Numbered from the stretch's first letter, positions 1 through 5,561 are shown. The stretch is DNA of 7,474 bases from Vampirovibrionales bacterium (GCA_021299615.1 JAJTHC010000238.1:1-7474); one strand, 5' to 3'. Notes: generated from the letters alone by a model not told the origin. Made by a program: numbers and translations.

Positions 1-126
1 GGGGTGTCATGGTTCTTGAATTATATCTCGTATAACATTTTGGGCTTGGTAAACTATACTGTCTTGGTTAAAGAGTGTTTTTGTGCTTTACTAATAACAT
101 CAATCCCAACAAAAAAGTGATGCCCT

Positions 127-1317
127 ATGCCATTTACCCCCTATGCCCAAAATCACCTCAACTGGTTGCCTGAAAAGCCCAGTCGTATTGCCGTGGGCAT
201 GTCTGGCGGGGTCGACTCTTCCGCCATTGCGTATATGCTCAAAGAAATGGGGCATGACGTCGTAGGACTCACCGCTTGGACGCTCAACGGTCCAGGGACT
301 TGCTGTAATGATGCCCTCGTGAATGCAGGCAGGGTCTGCGAAGAACTCGGATGTGACTTCGACACCGTCGACCTGCGAGCCGAGTTTCATCACTATGTGA
401 TGGACTATTACGAAAAAAGCTATCAAGCAGGCATTACGCCAAATCCGTGCGTGGAATGTAACCGTTACGTCAAGTGGGAACGCTTGGTCGATTATGCTCG
501 TGAATCGCTCGATTGCGAGTATGTCGCCACAGGGCATTATTTGAGCCTGCTTCGCCCCCAAGGAGCAGACGGCGATTTCCACATCCACCGAGCCGTCGAC
601 GAACGCAAGGATCAAACCTACATGCTGGCTCGAGTCTTCCCCAAAGACTTGCAACACGCCCTCTTCCCCTTAGGCTTGTGGCAAAAAGAAGATGTGCTGG
701 CATACGCCCGTGAACGTGGGATTATCCAACAATCTTACAAAGAAAGCGTCGATGTGTGCTTTGTGTTGGACGGTCAAGCGAATTATCTCAAGGGCGTTTT
801 GGGTGTGAAAAAAGGCGAGATTATCGAGATTGAATCGGGCAAAGTCGTCGGTGAGCATGACGGACATTGGCTTTACACCCGAGGGCAACGCAAAGGCTTG
901 GGCGTGGCGTACGAGCATCCCCTTTACGTCATTAAAACGGACGCCAAGAGCAACACCGTTTTTGTGGGAGCCAAAACGCATTTGGAAACGCTTCATTTCA
1001 AAGTTAAACGCATGAACTGGTTGCATGAACCGTCTGAAACGAGCTTGCAGGAACTTAAGATCAAGGTGCGTTATGCAGGGGAACCCACACTCGGTCGTTT
1101 GGTGCAGGATACGAGAGGGACGTTGGGTGAAGATTACTTGGTGGAACTGGCGAAACCGCAGCAGGCGGTGACACCAGGGCAGATTGCTGCCATTTATGAC
1201 GCCGACTTTAGAGAACTGCTCGGTGGAGGCTACATTGATACGATGCTCACCCAAGCCCCGTTCGATGCGGAACTTGCCAAACCCTTGCCTGATTTAAATG
1301 CCAACTGCTCGATTTAG
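127..1317 (+). CDS. mnmA: tRNA-specific 2-thiouridylase MnmA
   Basis: Cytosolic enzyme that adenylates and thiolates U34 of the Lys, Glu and Gln tRNAs, taking sulfur from a persulfide relay. Seen: the PP-loop ATP-pyrophosphatase motif SGGVDSS at residues 26-32; ITPNPCVECNR with the presumed nucleophile Cys108; TGHY at 135-138; KDQTY at 161-165; the second catalytic cysteine, Cys211, in SVDVCF; and YTRGQRKGLGV at about 250-260, which opens the beta-barrel domains. The 396 residues are somewhat longer than the usual 360-370, through about 15 extra N-terminal residues and a C-terminal tail. An in-frame TGA at 118-120 means no start lies upstream of this ATG. The Shine-Dalgarno is weak (AAGTGA, 6 nt away). 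TATACT at 55-60 could be a -10 but lacks a good -35. The gene stands alone on the plus strand, with the SRP RNA gene next. Identification is firm from the motifs. Confidence 0.97.
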   Translation: MPFTPYAQNHLNWLPEKPSRIAVGMSGGVDSSAIAYMLKEMGHDVVGLTAWTLNGPGTCCNDALVNAGRVCEELGCDFDTVDLRAEFHHYVMDYYEKSYQAGITPNPCVECNRYVKWERLVDYARESLDCEYVATGHYLSLLRPQGADGDFHIHRAVDERKDQTYMLARVFPKDLQHALFPLGLWQKEDVLAYARERGIIQQSYKESVDVCFVLDGQANYLKGVLGVKKGEIIEIESGKVVGEHDGHWLYTRGQRKGLGVAYEHPLYVIKTDAKSNTVFVGAKTHLETLHFKVKRMNWLHEPSETSLQELKIKVRYAGEPTLGRLVQDTRGTLGEDYLVELAKPQQAVTPGQIAAIYDADFRELLGGGYIDTMLTQAPFDAELAKPLPDLNANCSI

Positions 1318-1359
1318 AGTAATACCATTTAAAGACTTTGCATTATTTTTGTCGCTGGC

Positions 1360-1388
1360 TTGCAAAAAAAGCATGGGCGTCTTACAAT
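1360..1388 (+). promoter_or_regulatory. Promoter of the SRP RNA gene
   Basis: TTGCAA at 1360-1365 and TACAAT at 1383-1388 are separated by exactly 17 nt, a good sigma-70-type match (4/6 and 5/6). A start 6-7 nt after the -10 falls at about 1394-1395, just before the CCCC that pairs with GGGG at the 3' end of the SRP RNA. Promoter and RNA fold therefore support each other. Confidence 0.7.
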
Positions 1389-1393
1389 GGGGG

Positions 1394-1488
1394 AACCCCA
1401 ACTTACAACATTCATTGGTGCGAACCGTGTCAGGGTGGAAACACAGCAGCACACGCTTCCTTTAATGGGTGTAGGAAGGGGCTTTTTT
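1394..1488 (+). ncRNA. ffs: Small bacterial signal recognition particle RNA (4.5S type)
   Basis: RNA scaffold of the SRP; it binds Ffh and FtsY and targets nascent inner-membrane proteins. Domain IV is clear: GTCAGG (1429-1434), a GTG/CAC stem closed by a GAAA tetraloop (1438-1441), then AGCAGC (1445-1450). This is the asymmetric Ffh-binding loop. The rest folds into one rod: CGTGT 1426-1430 with ACACG 1451-1455; TTCATT 1411-1416 with AATGGG 1464-1469 (including GU pairs); CTTACA 1402-1407 with TGTAGG 1470-1475; CCCC 1396-1399 with GGGG 1478-1481, across a symmetric AA/AA internal loop. Six T residues follow at 1483-1488. The length of about 95 nt is normal for the short, Alu-less bacterial form. 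Ends are inferred from the promoter and T-tract and could be off by a few bases. A short open frame crossing this region is not a gene. Confidence 0.93.
1456..1488 (+). terminator. Intrinsic terminator of the SRP RNA gene
   Basis: CTTCC (1456-1460) can pair with GGAAG (1474-1478), or the full rod helix can close instead. Either way a GC-rich GGGGC is followed directly by six T residues. The terminator is built into the 3' strand of the SRP RNA, and transcription should stop before the next coding gene. Confidence 0.65.
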
Positions 1489-1518
1489 GTGTCAAGTCTT
1501 TCTGAAAAGCGTTATACT
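1488..1518 (+). promoter_or_regulatory. Possible promoter of the 72-residue ORF
   Basis: TATACT at 1513-1518 is a good -10. The best -35, TTGTGT at 1488-1493, is 19 nt away, longer than optimal. It sits right after the SRP RNA terminator, where a new promoter would be needed. Weak evidence. Confidence 0.3.
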
Positions 1519-1554
1519 AATCATACGAACAATCTTAAAAGGTGAAAGATCTTT

Positions 1555-1773
1555 ATGATGAACGCTCAAACGTCTTCAACACCCGAAGTGGCTCCCACGC
1601 AAGCCATTAACTATAGTATGGAAGAGTTCTTTCGTTTGTCCGCCAAATGTGAGGGGAATCCTGAGCAGGTGCAAGCTGTGGCGAGCCTCTTTCAAGCCAA
1701 GCTCATCAATTTTCGCATGGTGAAAGAACTACTTCAACTCTCGACGGGGCCGACTAGTTCTGCTCAAGAGTAA
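1555..1773 (+). CDS. Small protein of unknown function (72 aa)
   Basis: I do not recognise this protein. A clear Shine-Dalgarno, AGGTGA at 1540-1545, lies 9 nt before the ATG at 1555; a second ATG at 1558 would be 12 nt away, so the first is preferred. Residues 1-16 are polar and Pro/Thr/Ser-rich. Residues 20-62 look amphipathic and helical, with alternating hydrophobic and charged positions (FFRLSAKCEG, then VQAVASLFQAKLINFRMVKELL). The tail is Ser/Thr-rich. There is one cysteine, no signal peptide and no membrane segment. Codon use resembles its neighbours and the good ribosome site supports a real gene. The last base of the TAA stop is the first base of the palindromic repeat that follows. 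A small cytosolic helical protein is likely; its role is unknown. Confidence 0.6.
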   Translation: MMNAQTSSTPEVAPTQAINYSMEEFFRLSAKCEGNPEQVQAVASLFQAKLINFRMVKELLQLSTGPTSSAQE

Positions 1774-1920
1774 TACCATTTCTTAGATTAAATAGCGTCT
1801 GGCGTCTTCGTTGTCGCTACGATTCTCGATGTGCTTATGTACGTTTGTGTACACCTCACACATCTGCGAGTCTAGGCTCCTAGAATCCACCTATACGCTA
1901 TTTAATCTAAGAAATGGTAT
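1773..1920 (+). repeat. 148-nt palindromic element, copy A
   Basis: Perfect 26-nt terminal inverted repeats (1773-1798 and 1895-1920, starting ATACCATTTC) enclose a core with CTTCGTTGTCGCTACGATT (1806-1824) and CTAGGCTCCTAG (1872-1883). Inside is a second hairpin: CTCGATGTG (1825-1833) faces CACAT plus CGAG, and TGTAC (1838-1842)/GTACA (1849-1853) closes a 6-nt loop. It shares its core with four other copies in the window. It sits between convergent genes, touching the stop codon of the upstream ORF and supplying the stop of the VOC gene, so it may also act as a bidirectional transcript end. There is no open frame for a transposase, so it is a non-autonomous element. Confidence 0.9.
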
Positions 1921-2323
1921 AGGCTTTTAATTGGGATAATTCAAAACACAATCCACTTTGAGAATCCTGCACAAAAACGACGGTGGCTCCCCACGGCATG
2001 AGGCTGGGGGCTTTTAGTAGATGGACTTCAAACGGCTTGAGCCGTTCAAGCACGCTGTCTAAATCATCGACTTCCACACTGAAAAAAAGCGGATTCTGCC
2101 ATTGCCCGATTTCCTTAGACGGCAAGGCGACCGCCACACCTGTATGAGCTTCTAAAACGCTAGCTTCTACCAAGGCGAAGGTCTGACCTGTTGAAGAAAC
2201 GAGGGTTTGATAGCCAGCCACATCACTGGGCTTTTCAAGAACAAAGCCTAAGCCTTTCGTCCAAAACGGGAGGCTTTCTTGCACGGATTCCACCACGAGA
2301 ATCGTATAGCCGATCTGCGTCAT
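1907..2323 (-). CDS. VOC-superfamily (glyoxalase/bleomycin-resistance fold) protein
   Basis: A 138-residue two-module VOC protein. The first beta-alpha-beta module starts at IGYTILVVESVQESLPFW (residues 4-21) with GLGFVLE following. The second starts at NPLFFSVEVDDLDSVLERL (77-95) and ends with FVQDSQSGLCFELSQ, where Glu128 sits at the usual last metal-ligand position. The His or Gln normally found at the start of each module is not evident (Thr/Ile near residue 7, Phe/Ser near 82). A canonical metalloenzyme such as glyoxalase I is therefore less likely than a binding protein or a divergent enzyme; the substrate cannot be named. The start is 3 nt after the carA stop, with only a weak GTGG ribosome site inside the carA end, so translational coupling is likely. 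The last codons (Thr-Ile-Ser-stop) lie within repeat copy A. Confidence 0.85.
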   Translation of the reverse strand: MTQIGYTILVVESVQESLPFWTKGLGFVLEKPSDVAGYQTLVSSTGQTFALVEASVLEAHTGVAVALPSKEIGQWQNPLFFSVEVDDLDSVLERLKPFEVHLLKAPSLMPWGATVVFVQDSQSGLCFELSQLKAYTIS

Positions 2324-2326
2324 CGC

Positions 2327-3493
2327 TTACGATACCACAATTTCAGCAGGAGCCGTCTTCACTTGAGCGTTGGCACATGCTTCCACAAATTGATGAAAAA
2401 TCACGCTGGCTTCTTCAGGACCAGGCGACGCTTCAGGGTGAAACTGTACACTCATGACAGGCAAATGCTGGTGACGCATGCCTTCAACCGTGCCGTCGTT
2501 TAGATTGACGTGGGTGATGAGAATCTCTTGAGCCAAGTGAGCATCGGTGGGGGGGCAGACGCCGTAGCTGTGGTTTTGACTGGTGATGTAAATCACGCCT
2601 AATTCAACGTCTTTCACAGGGTGATTACCTCCGTGATGCCCAAAGGGCATTTTTTCAGCCGAAAGTCCTAACGCCAAACTTAAAATCTGATGCCCTAAGC
2701 AAATGCCGAAAATCGGCAAGCCGTTGTCGATACAACGTTTCGCCAGTGTGACGGCTCCCCCTAAGCGACGGGGATCTCCTGGTCCGTTCGACAAAAAGAC
2801 GGCGTCTGGCGTGTAAGCCAAAACCTCTTCATAAGTAGCGGTGGCAGGTAATACCACAATTTCAGCCACCAGTTTTTGCAATTGCCGTAAAATGTTTTGT
2901 TTAATGCCGTAATCCACTGCCACCAAACGGTTCAAGGCGTATAAATGCCCGTCTACCTGCGTGCCTTTTAAGGTATACGCTTTAGGCGTGCAGACTTGAA
3001 AGACCAAGTCTTGGTCGTCTAAGCTTGGCTGAGCTTTGACCTCTTCTAAAAACTCCTGCAAACGGTGAGCATTCGTGGTGATACCACATTTCAATGCCCC
3101 TTCACTACGAACGGAACGGGTAATGGCTCGCGTGTCGACTCCTTCAATGCCTACAATACCTGCGTATTTTAAAGCGGTGTCGAGGCATCCAGCGGCTCGC
3201 CAGTTGGACGTTACCTTGCTCAAACGACGCACCACAAAGCCACTGGCGTGCATGGCGGTGGATTCCATATCTTCAGTATTGATGCCTGTATTGCCCATTT
3301 CAGGGGACGTCATCATCACGACTTGCCCTTTATAGCTGGGATCCGTCAAAATCTCTTGATAGCCCGTGCAAGCGGTGTTGAAGACGAGTTCGCCGAAGCT
3401 TTCACCTCGTTTACCGATAGAGCTTCCTTCATAAATAGTACCGTTTTCCAGTACCAGCCAAGCTCTATTGTCATGTGTTGAAGACGCATTCAT
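2327..3493 (-). CDS. carA: Carbamoyl-phosphate synthase small (glutaminase) subunit
   Basis: Hydrolyses glutamine and channels ammonia to CarB for carbamoyl phosphate, the precursor of pyrimidines and arginine. Seen: the N-terminal CPSase domain with GELVFNTACTGYQEILTDPSY (about 34-54) and the EMGNTGIN stretch; then a class I glutamine amidotransferase domain with NGPGDP, the nucleophile elbow FGICLGHQ (Cys265), FGHHGGNHPV and SVQFHPEASPGP (His352, Glu354 of the triad). The 388 residues match the family. The ATG at 3493 has AAGGG 8 nt upstream. carB is not in the window, whereas many bacteria place it next to carA; a VOC gene follows instead. The long divergent region to kdsA holds a possible promoter and an inverted repeat in the leader. 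Confidence 0.97.
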   Translation of the reverse strand: MNASSTHDNRAWLVLENGTIYEGSSIGKRGESFGELVFNTACTGYQEILTDPSYKGQVVMMTSPEMGNTGINTEDMESTAMHASGFVVRRLSKVTSNWRAAGCLDTALKYAGIVGIEGVDTRAITRSVRSEGALKCGITTNAHRLQEFLEEVKAQPSLDDQDLVFQVCTPKAYTLKGTQVDGHLYALNRLVAVDYGIKQNILRQLQKLVAEIVVLPATATYEEVLAYTPDAVFLSNGPGDPRRLGGAVTLAKRCIDNGLPIFGICLGHQILSLALGLSAEKMPFGHHGGNHPVKDVELGVIYITSQNHSYGVCPPTDAHLAQEILITHVNLNDGTVEGMRHQHLPVMSVQFHPEASPGPEEASVIFHQFVEACANAQVKTAPAEIVVS

Positions 3494-3510
3494 GAAGAGA
3501 ACCCTTATTT

Positions 3511-3552
3511 TTTAAGAAGTTTCGAGTGTAATTGTGTAAGACTATTCTTAAA
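3511..3552 (-). promoter_or_regulatory. Inverted repeat in the carA leader
   Basis: TTTAAGAA (3511-3518) and TTCTTAAA (3545-3552) are perfect 8-nt inverted repeats between the likely carA -10 and its start codon. On the carA strand the loop contains a direct repeat, TTACAC-AA-TTACAC. It could be a protein-binding site or leader hairpin. No PyrR-type or uracil-sensing motif is recognised. It is AT-rich, so chance is possible. Confidence 0.3.
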
Positions 3553-3557
3553 GTATA

Positions 3558-3593
3558 ATTATAAATCAGACACATTTAAAATGATAGCGTCAA
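3558..3593 (-). promoter_or_regulatory. Possible carA promoter
   Basis: On the minus strand a perfect TATAAT (3563 down to 3558) lies about 64 nt before the carA start. TTGACG (3593 down to 3588) is also present, but the spacing between them is 24 nt, too long for a standard sigma-70 promoter. The -10 may work with a weaker -35 or an activator. Low confidence in the exact elements. Confidence 0.3.
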
Positions 3594-3610
3594 CTTATGG
3601 TTGTCTTTGT

Positions 3611-3757
3611 ATAGCCGAATTGATAATTTCCTGTACTTGTCTATACGTTGTCGCTACGATTATTTTGTTCTGTTATGTAGGTCTGTCTAAACGCCCTCAC
3701 CAAATAATCTAGGCTCCCAGAATAGCCTGTTGTTCAGAAAACTCTAAACTCGGCTAT
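3611..3757 (+). repeat. 147-nt palindromic element, copy D
   Basis: Imperfect terminal inverted repeats of roughly 28 nt (left ATAGCCGAATTGAT, right arm read inward ATAGCCGAGTTTAGA) flank the family core: CGTTGTCGCTACGATT, then CTAGGCTCCCAGAATAG. The internal stem is ATTATTT/AAATAAT and the apical stem is built on TAG/CTA with loop GTCTGT. Its outer arms differ in sequence from copy A although the core is the same, so it is a separate arm subtype. The palindrome extends one more base to TATAGCC...GGCTATA, consistent with a TA target. Confidence 0.82.
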
Positions 3758-3914
3758 ATAAGGAGGTAAGTTTCAAGCAGAGTTAAATTGCAGTTTTGAT
3801 ACATTTTGTTACAAGAACGCACAACAATTCTTAAGAAATACTTAATGCTTATGTAAGATGTAATAAACAATTACAAGCCCCTTACCCACGGCAAACCCAA
3901 TCCAATTGACCAGA

Positions 3915-4062
3915 TATAGTATTTTAAATACTCAACCATACGTTGTCTCTTCGTTGTCGCTACGATTTTTTGTTTGGTTGTGTAGGTCACTCTACACGCT
4001 TGTACAAAAAATATAGGCTCCTAGAATAGTCTAACGTCTGCTTAATTCTTTAAAACACTAGA
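3915..4062 (+). repeat. 148-nt palindromic element, copy E
   Basis: Core CTTCGTTGTCGCTACGATT followed by TAGGCTCCTAGAATAG, in the same orientation as A and D. Terminal arms start TATAGTATTTTAAAT on the left and TCTAGTGTTTTAAAG on the right read inward; they are diverged but still complementary over about 30 nt. The internal stem ATTTTTTGT/ACAAAAAAT is perfect at 9 bp, and the apical stem GTGTAG/CTACAC is perfect at 6 bp around GTCACT. The arm type matches copy C. It lies upstream of the orphan terminator. Confidence 0.82.
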
Positions 4063-4137
4063 CACGACCAAAACATAACCCACCTCCCCACCCTTTTCCG
4101 TCTAACCCAATTTTATACAGGGGGAATACATAGGTAT

Positions 4138-4174
4138 GAGCGATATTGACGTTATGTCTATCGCTCTTTTTTTT
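4138..4174 (+). terminator. Intrinsic terminator with no assigned upstream gene
   Basis: GAGCGATA (4138-4145) and TATCGCTC (4159-4166) form a perfect 8-bp stem with a 13-nt loop, followed by eight T residues (4167-4174): a textbook Rho-independent terminator for plus-strand transcription. The nearest plus-strand coding gene upstream is the small ORF ending at 1773, with the convergent carA unit between. It therefore probably ends a short untranslated transcript starting in this intergenic region. Confidence 0.85.
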
Positions 4175-4178
4175 CATC

Positions 4179-4326
4179 ATACCATTTCTTAGATTGAATA
4201 GCGTATAGGTGTATTCTAGGAGCCTAGACTTGCGGATGTGTGAGGTGTACAGAGACGACCATAAGCACATCGAGAACCCGAGCGACTACGAAGACGCCAG
4301 ACGCTATTTAAACTAAGAAATGGTAT
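4179..4326 (-). repeat. 148-nt palindromic element, copy B
   Basis: Same length as copy A and about 91% identical when reverse-complemented (about 13 differences counted by eye), so it is the inverted partner of A in this window. The 26-nt arms (starting ATACCATTTC) have two mismatches with each other. The core differs mostly around the apical hairpin and the GTCGCTACGA box, which reads GTCGCTCGGG here. It begins 4 nt after the T-tract of the terminator and ends 60 nt before the kdsA promoter candidate. Confidence 0.9.
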
Positions 4327-4386
4327 CACTTCCTATCGAACACTATAAGATTTCATCCGTATAAAAAGCCCTTCTAAAAACTGTAC

Positions 4387-4415
4387 TTGAAGAAACAGTG
4401 CGTTTACGCTAGACT
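4387..4415 (+). promoter_or_regulatory. Candidate kdsA promoter
   Basis: TTGAAG (4387-4392) and TAGACT (4410-4415) are 17 nt apart, each 4/6 to the sigma-70 consensus. Transcription would start about 30 nt before the kdsA ATG, leaving room for its GAGAAGGA ribosome site. Confidence 0.45.
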
Positions 4416-4453
4416 GAATTTGTGAGTCAAACACCCGAGAAGGACAATTCCCC

Positions 4454-5281
4454 ATGAGTTCACCTAAACCCTTTACCGTGATTGCAGGCCCTTGTATTTT
4501 AGAAGGCGAAAACGGCGAAATGAACCTTAATGTTGCCAAACGGCTAAAAACTATTATGGCAAGCTATGGCAACGAAGTAGACTTTTACTTTAAAAGTTCT
4601 TATGACAAAGCCAATCGTACCTCTAATAGTTCGTATCGAGGCTACGGCGTTCGTGAAGGTTTAGACATTCTAAAAGCCATTAAAGACGAAGTGGGTGTAC
4701 CGATTTGCACGGATGTTCACAGCCCTGAACAAGCCATTTTAGCCGCCGAAGTCGTTGACTTCTTACAGATTCCTGCGTTTTTATGTCGCCAAACGGATTT
4801 GCTTGTTGCCGCAGGGGAAACAGGCAAACGCATCAACATTAAGAAAGGGCAGTTTTTATCCCCACAAGAAACACAATTCTGTGCGGAAAAAGTCTTCGCC
4901 ACAGGTAATCAAGACCTCTTTATTTGTGAACGTGGCACGACCTTTGGTTACAACAACTTGGTGGTGGATATGCGATGCTTTCCTATTGTCAAAAGCCTTG
5001 GACTTCGCACCATTTTCGATGCCACTCATAGCGTTCAACAACCTGGTGGACTAAACGGTAAAACTGGCGGGAATCGTGAGTTTGCTCCTGTACTCGCACG
5101 ATCTGCCGTTGCTGCTGGGGTAGAAGGCTTGTTTTTTGAGACGCATCCAAATCCTAATGAGGCATTGTCTGACGGGCCGAACCAAATCCCAGTGGAATGG
5201 GTGGAACCTATGATGGATCAACTTTTAGAGATGCGTCAGGTGTTGGCGAAGTATCCTGATTTTACACTTGTCAATGCGTAA
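4454..5281 (+). CDS. kdsA: 2-dehydro-3-deoxyphosphooctonate aldolase (Kdo8P synthase), metal-dependent type
   Basis: Condenses phosphoenolpyruvate with arabinose 5-phosphate to Kdo-8-phosphate, the first committed step to the Kdo sugar of LPS; cytosolic TIM-barrel enzyme. Seen: VIAGPC (9-14), FKSSYDKANR (47-56), QIPAFLCRQTDLL (105-117), ERGTTFGYNNLVVD (159-172), FDATHSVQ (188-195), FFETHP (227-232) and LSDGPNQ. Cys14, His192, Glu229 and Asp240 fall where the four metal ligands lie in the Aquifex aeolicus type of the enzyme; the metal-free E. coli type has Asn at the Cys position. The 275 residues fit the family. GAGAAGGA at 4437-4444 is 9 nt before the ATG. It appears to be a single-gene unit with a near promoter. 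Its presence implies an LPS-bearing diderm. Confidence 0.97.
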   Translation: MSSPKPFTVIAGPCILEGENGEMNLNVAKRLKTIMASYGNEVDFYFKSSYDKANRTSNSSYRGYGVREGLDILKAIKDEVGVPICTDVHSPEQAILAAEVVDFLQIPAFLCRQTDLLVAAGETGKRINIKKGQFLSPQETQFCAEKVFATGNQDLFICERGTTFGYNNLVVDMRCFPIVKSLGLRTIFDATHSVQQPGGLNGKTGGNREFAPVLARSAVAAGVEGLFFETHPNPNEALSDGPNQIPVEWVEPMMDQLLEMRQVLAKYPDFTLVNA

Positions 5282-5288
5282 AGCCTTC

Positions 5289-5394
5289 TATAGAAGACTC
5301 TGCAAAAATTAAAGTCGAATGAAGATTCAAGGAAAAACAAACGGCTTTTGACACAGAAGATTCGCCGAATGGGACTTTCGCAGAGGCTTCTATA
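5289..5394. repeat. Short inverted-repeat element with TATAGAAG ends (copy F)
   Basis: Left end TATAGAAGACTCTGC and right end GCAGAGGCTTCTATA are near-complementary over 15 nt (one mismatch) and pair partly further inward (AAA..GTC with GACTTTC). Total about 106 nt. The interior does not share the core of the 148-nt family. It begins 8 nt after the kdsA stop, where CTTCTATAGAAG (5285-5296) is itself a perfect palindrome. It may be a MITE-like remnant that also serves as a transcript end for kdsA; no transposase frame is present. Confidence 0.55.
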
Positions 5395-5472
5395 AAGATA
5401 TTCCTCAAATTCTAACCCCTAGGTTATTATTCTCAGATTGGGCTTATGTCATAATAATTAAAAAGTCATCGA

Positions 5473-5511
5473 TTTGAAGGGTTGCCGTAAAGTCCTTCAA
5501 ACCATTACAAT
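5473..5511 (+). promoter_or_regulatory. Candidate promoter of the M23 peptidase gene, overlapped by an inverted repeat
   Basis: TTGCCG (5482-5487) and TACAAT (5506-5511) are 18 nt apart; the -10 is identical to that of the SRP RNA gene. A perfect inverted repeat, TTTGAAGG (5473-5480) and CCTTCAAA (5494-5501), brackets the -35 and lies in the spacer, as an operator for a dimeric regulator might. The start codon is about 50 nt downstream of the -10. Promoter and operator function are inferred. Confidence 0.4.
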
Positions 5512-5561
5512 AAAAACACTGTTAATTTATTATTGGACAACGATTTCGGGAGACCCTTCCT

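Larger units (their letters stand above)
3494..4453. other. 960-nt intergenic region between divergent carA and kdsA
   Basis: No supportable protein gene lies here in either direction. It contains the carA leader and possible promoter, palindromic elements D (3611-3757), E (3915-4062) and B (4179-4326), an orphan intrinsic terminator (4138-4174) and a kdsA promoter candidate (4387-4415). Between D and E (3758-3914) I see only AT-rich sequence, an isolated AAGGAGG (3760-3766) with no start codon after it, and a short palindrome TTCTTAAGAA. The 75 nt between E and the terminator are pyrimidine-rich at first and unassigned. Confidence 0.7.

Noticed and set aside
100..657. 185-residue minus-strand frame inside mnmA
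   Set aside because: Antisense to strongly conserved mnmA motifs; no recognisable protein features, as expected for a shadow frame.
1360..1545. 61-residue frame across the mnmA/small-ORF gap
   Set aside because: It overlaps the SRP RNA and its promoter on the same strand, and the protein has no family-like features.
3760..3766. Strong Shine-Dalgarno-like AAGGAGG right after element D
   Set aside because: No ATG, GTG or TTG with a lasting frame follows at usable distance, so I do not call a gene.
4136..4192. An 18-codon frame ATG AGC GAT ... TAG over the orphan terminator
   Set aside because: The frame is made of the terminator stem, its T-tract and the start of element B. No good ribosome site is at the right distance; the terminator explains the sequence better.
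4058..4270. 70-residue minus-strand frame in the carA-kdsA gap
   Set aside because: It runs through element B, the terminator stem and its T-tract; the composition is that of repeat sequence, not a protein.
1773..4326. CRISPR array made of the repeated elements
   Set aside because: The copies are 148 nt, irregularly spaced, in both orientations and separated by genes; none of this fits a CRISPR array.
3494..4453. tRNA, tmRNA or RNase P RNA in the gene-free stretch
   Set aside because: I found no tRNA-like TTCGA-type T arm with cloverleaf pairing and no RNase P or tmRNA signature motifs.
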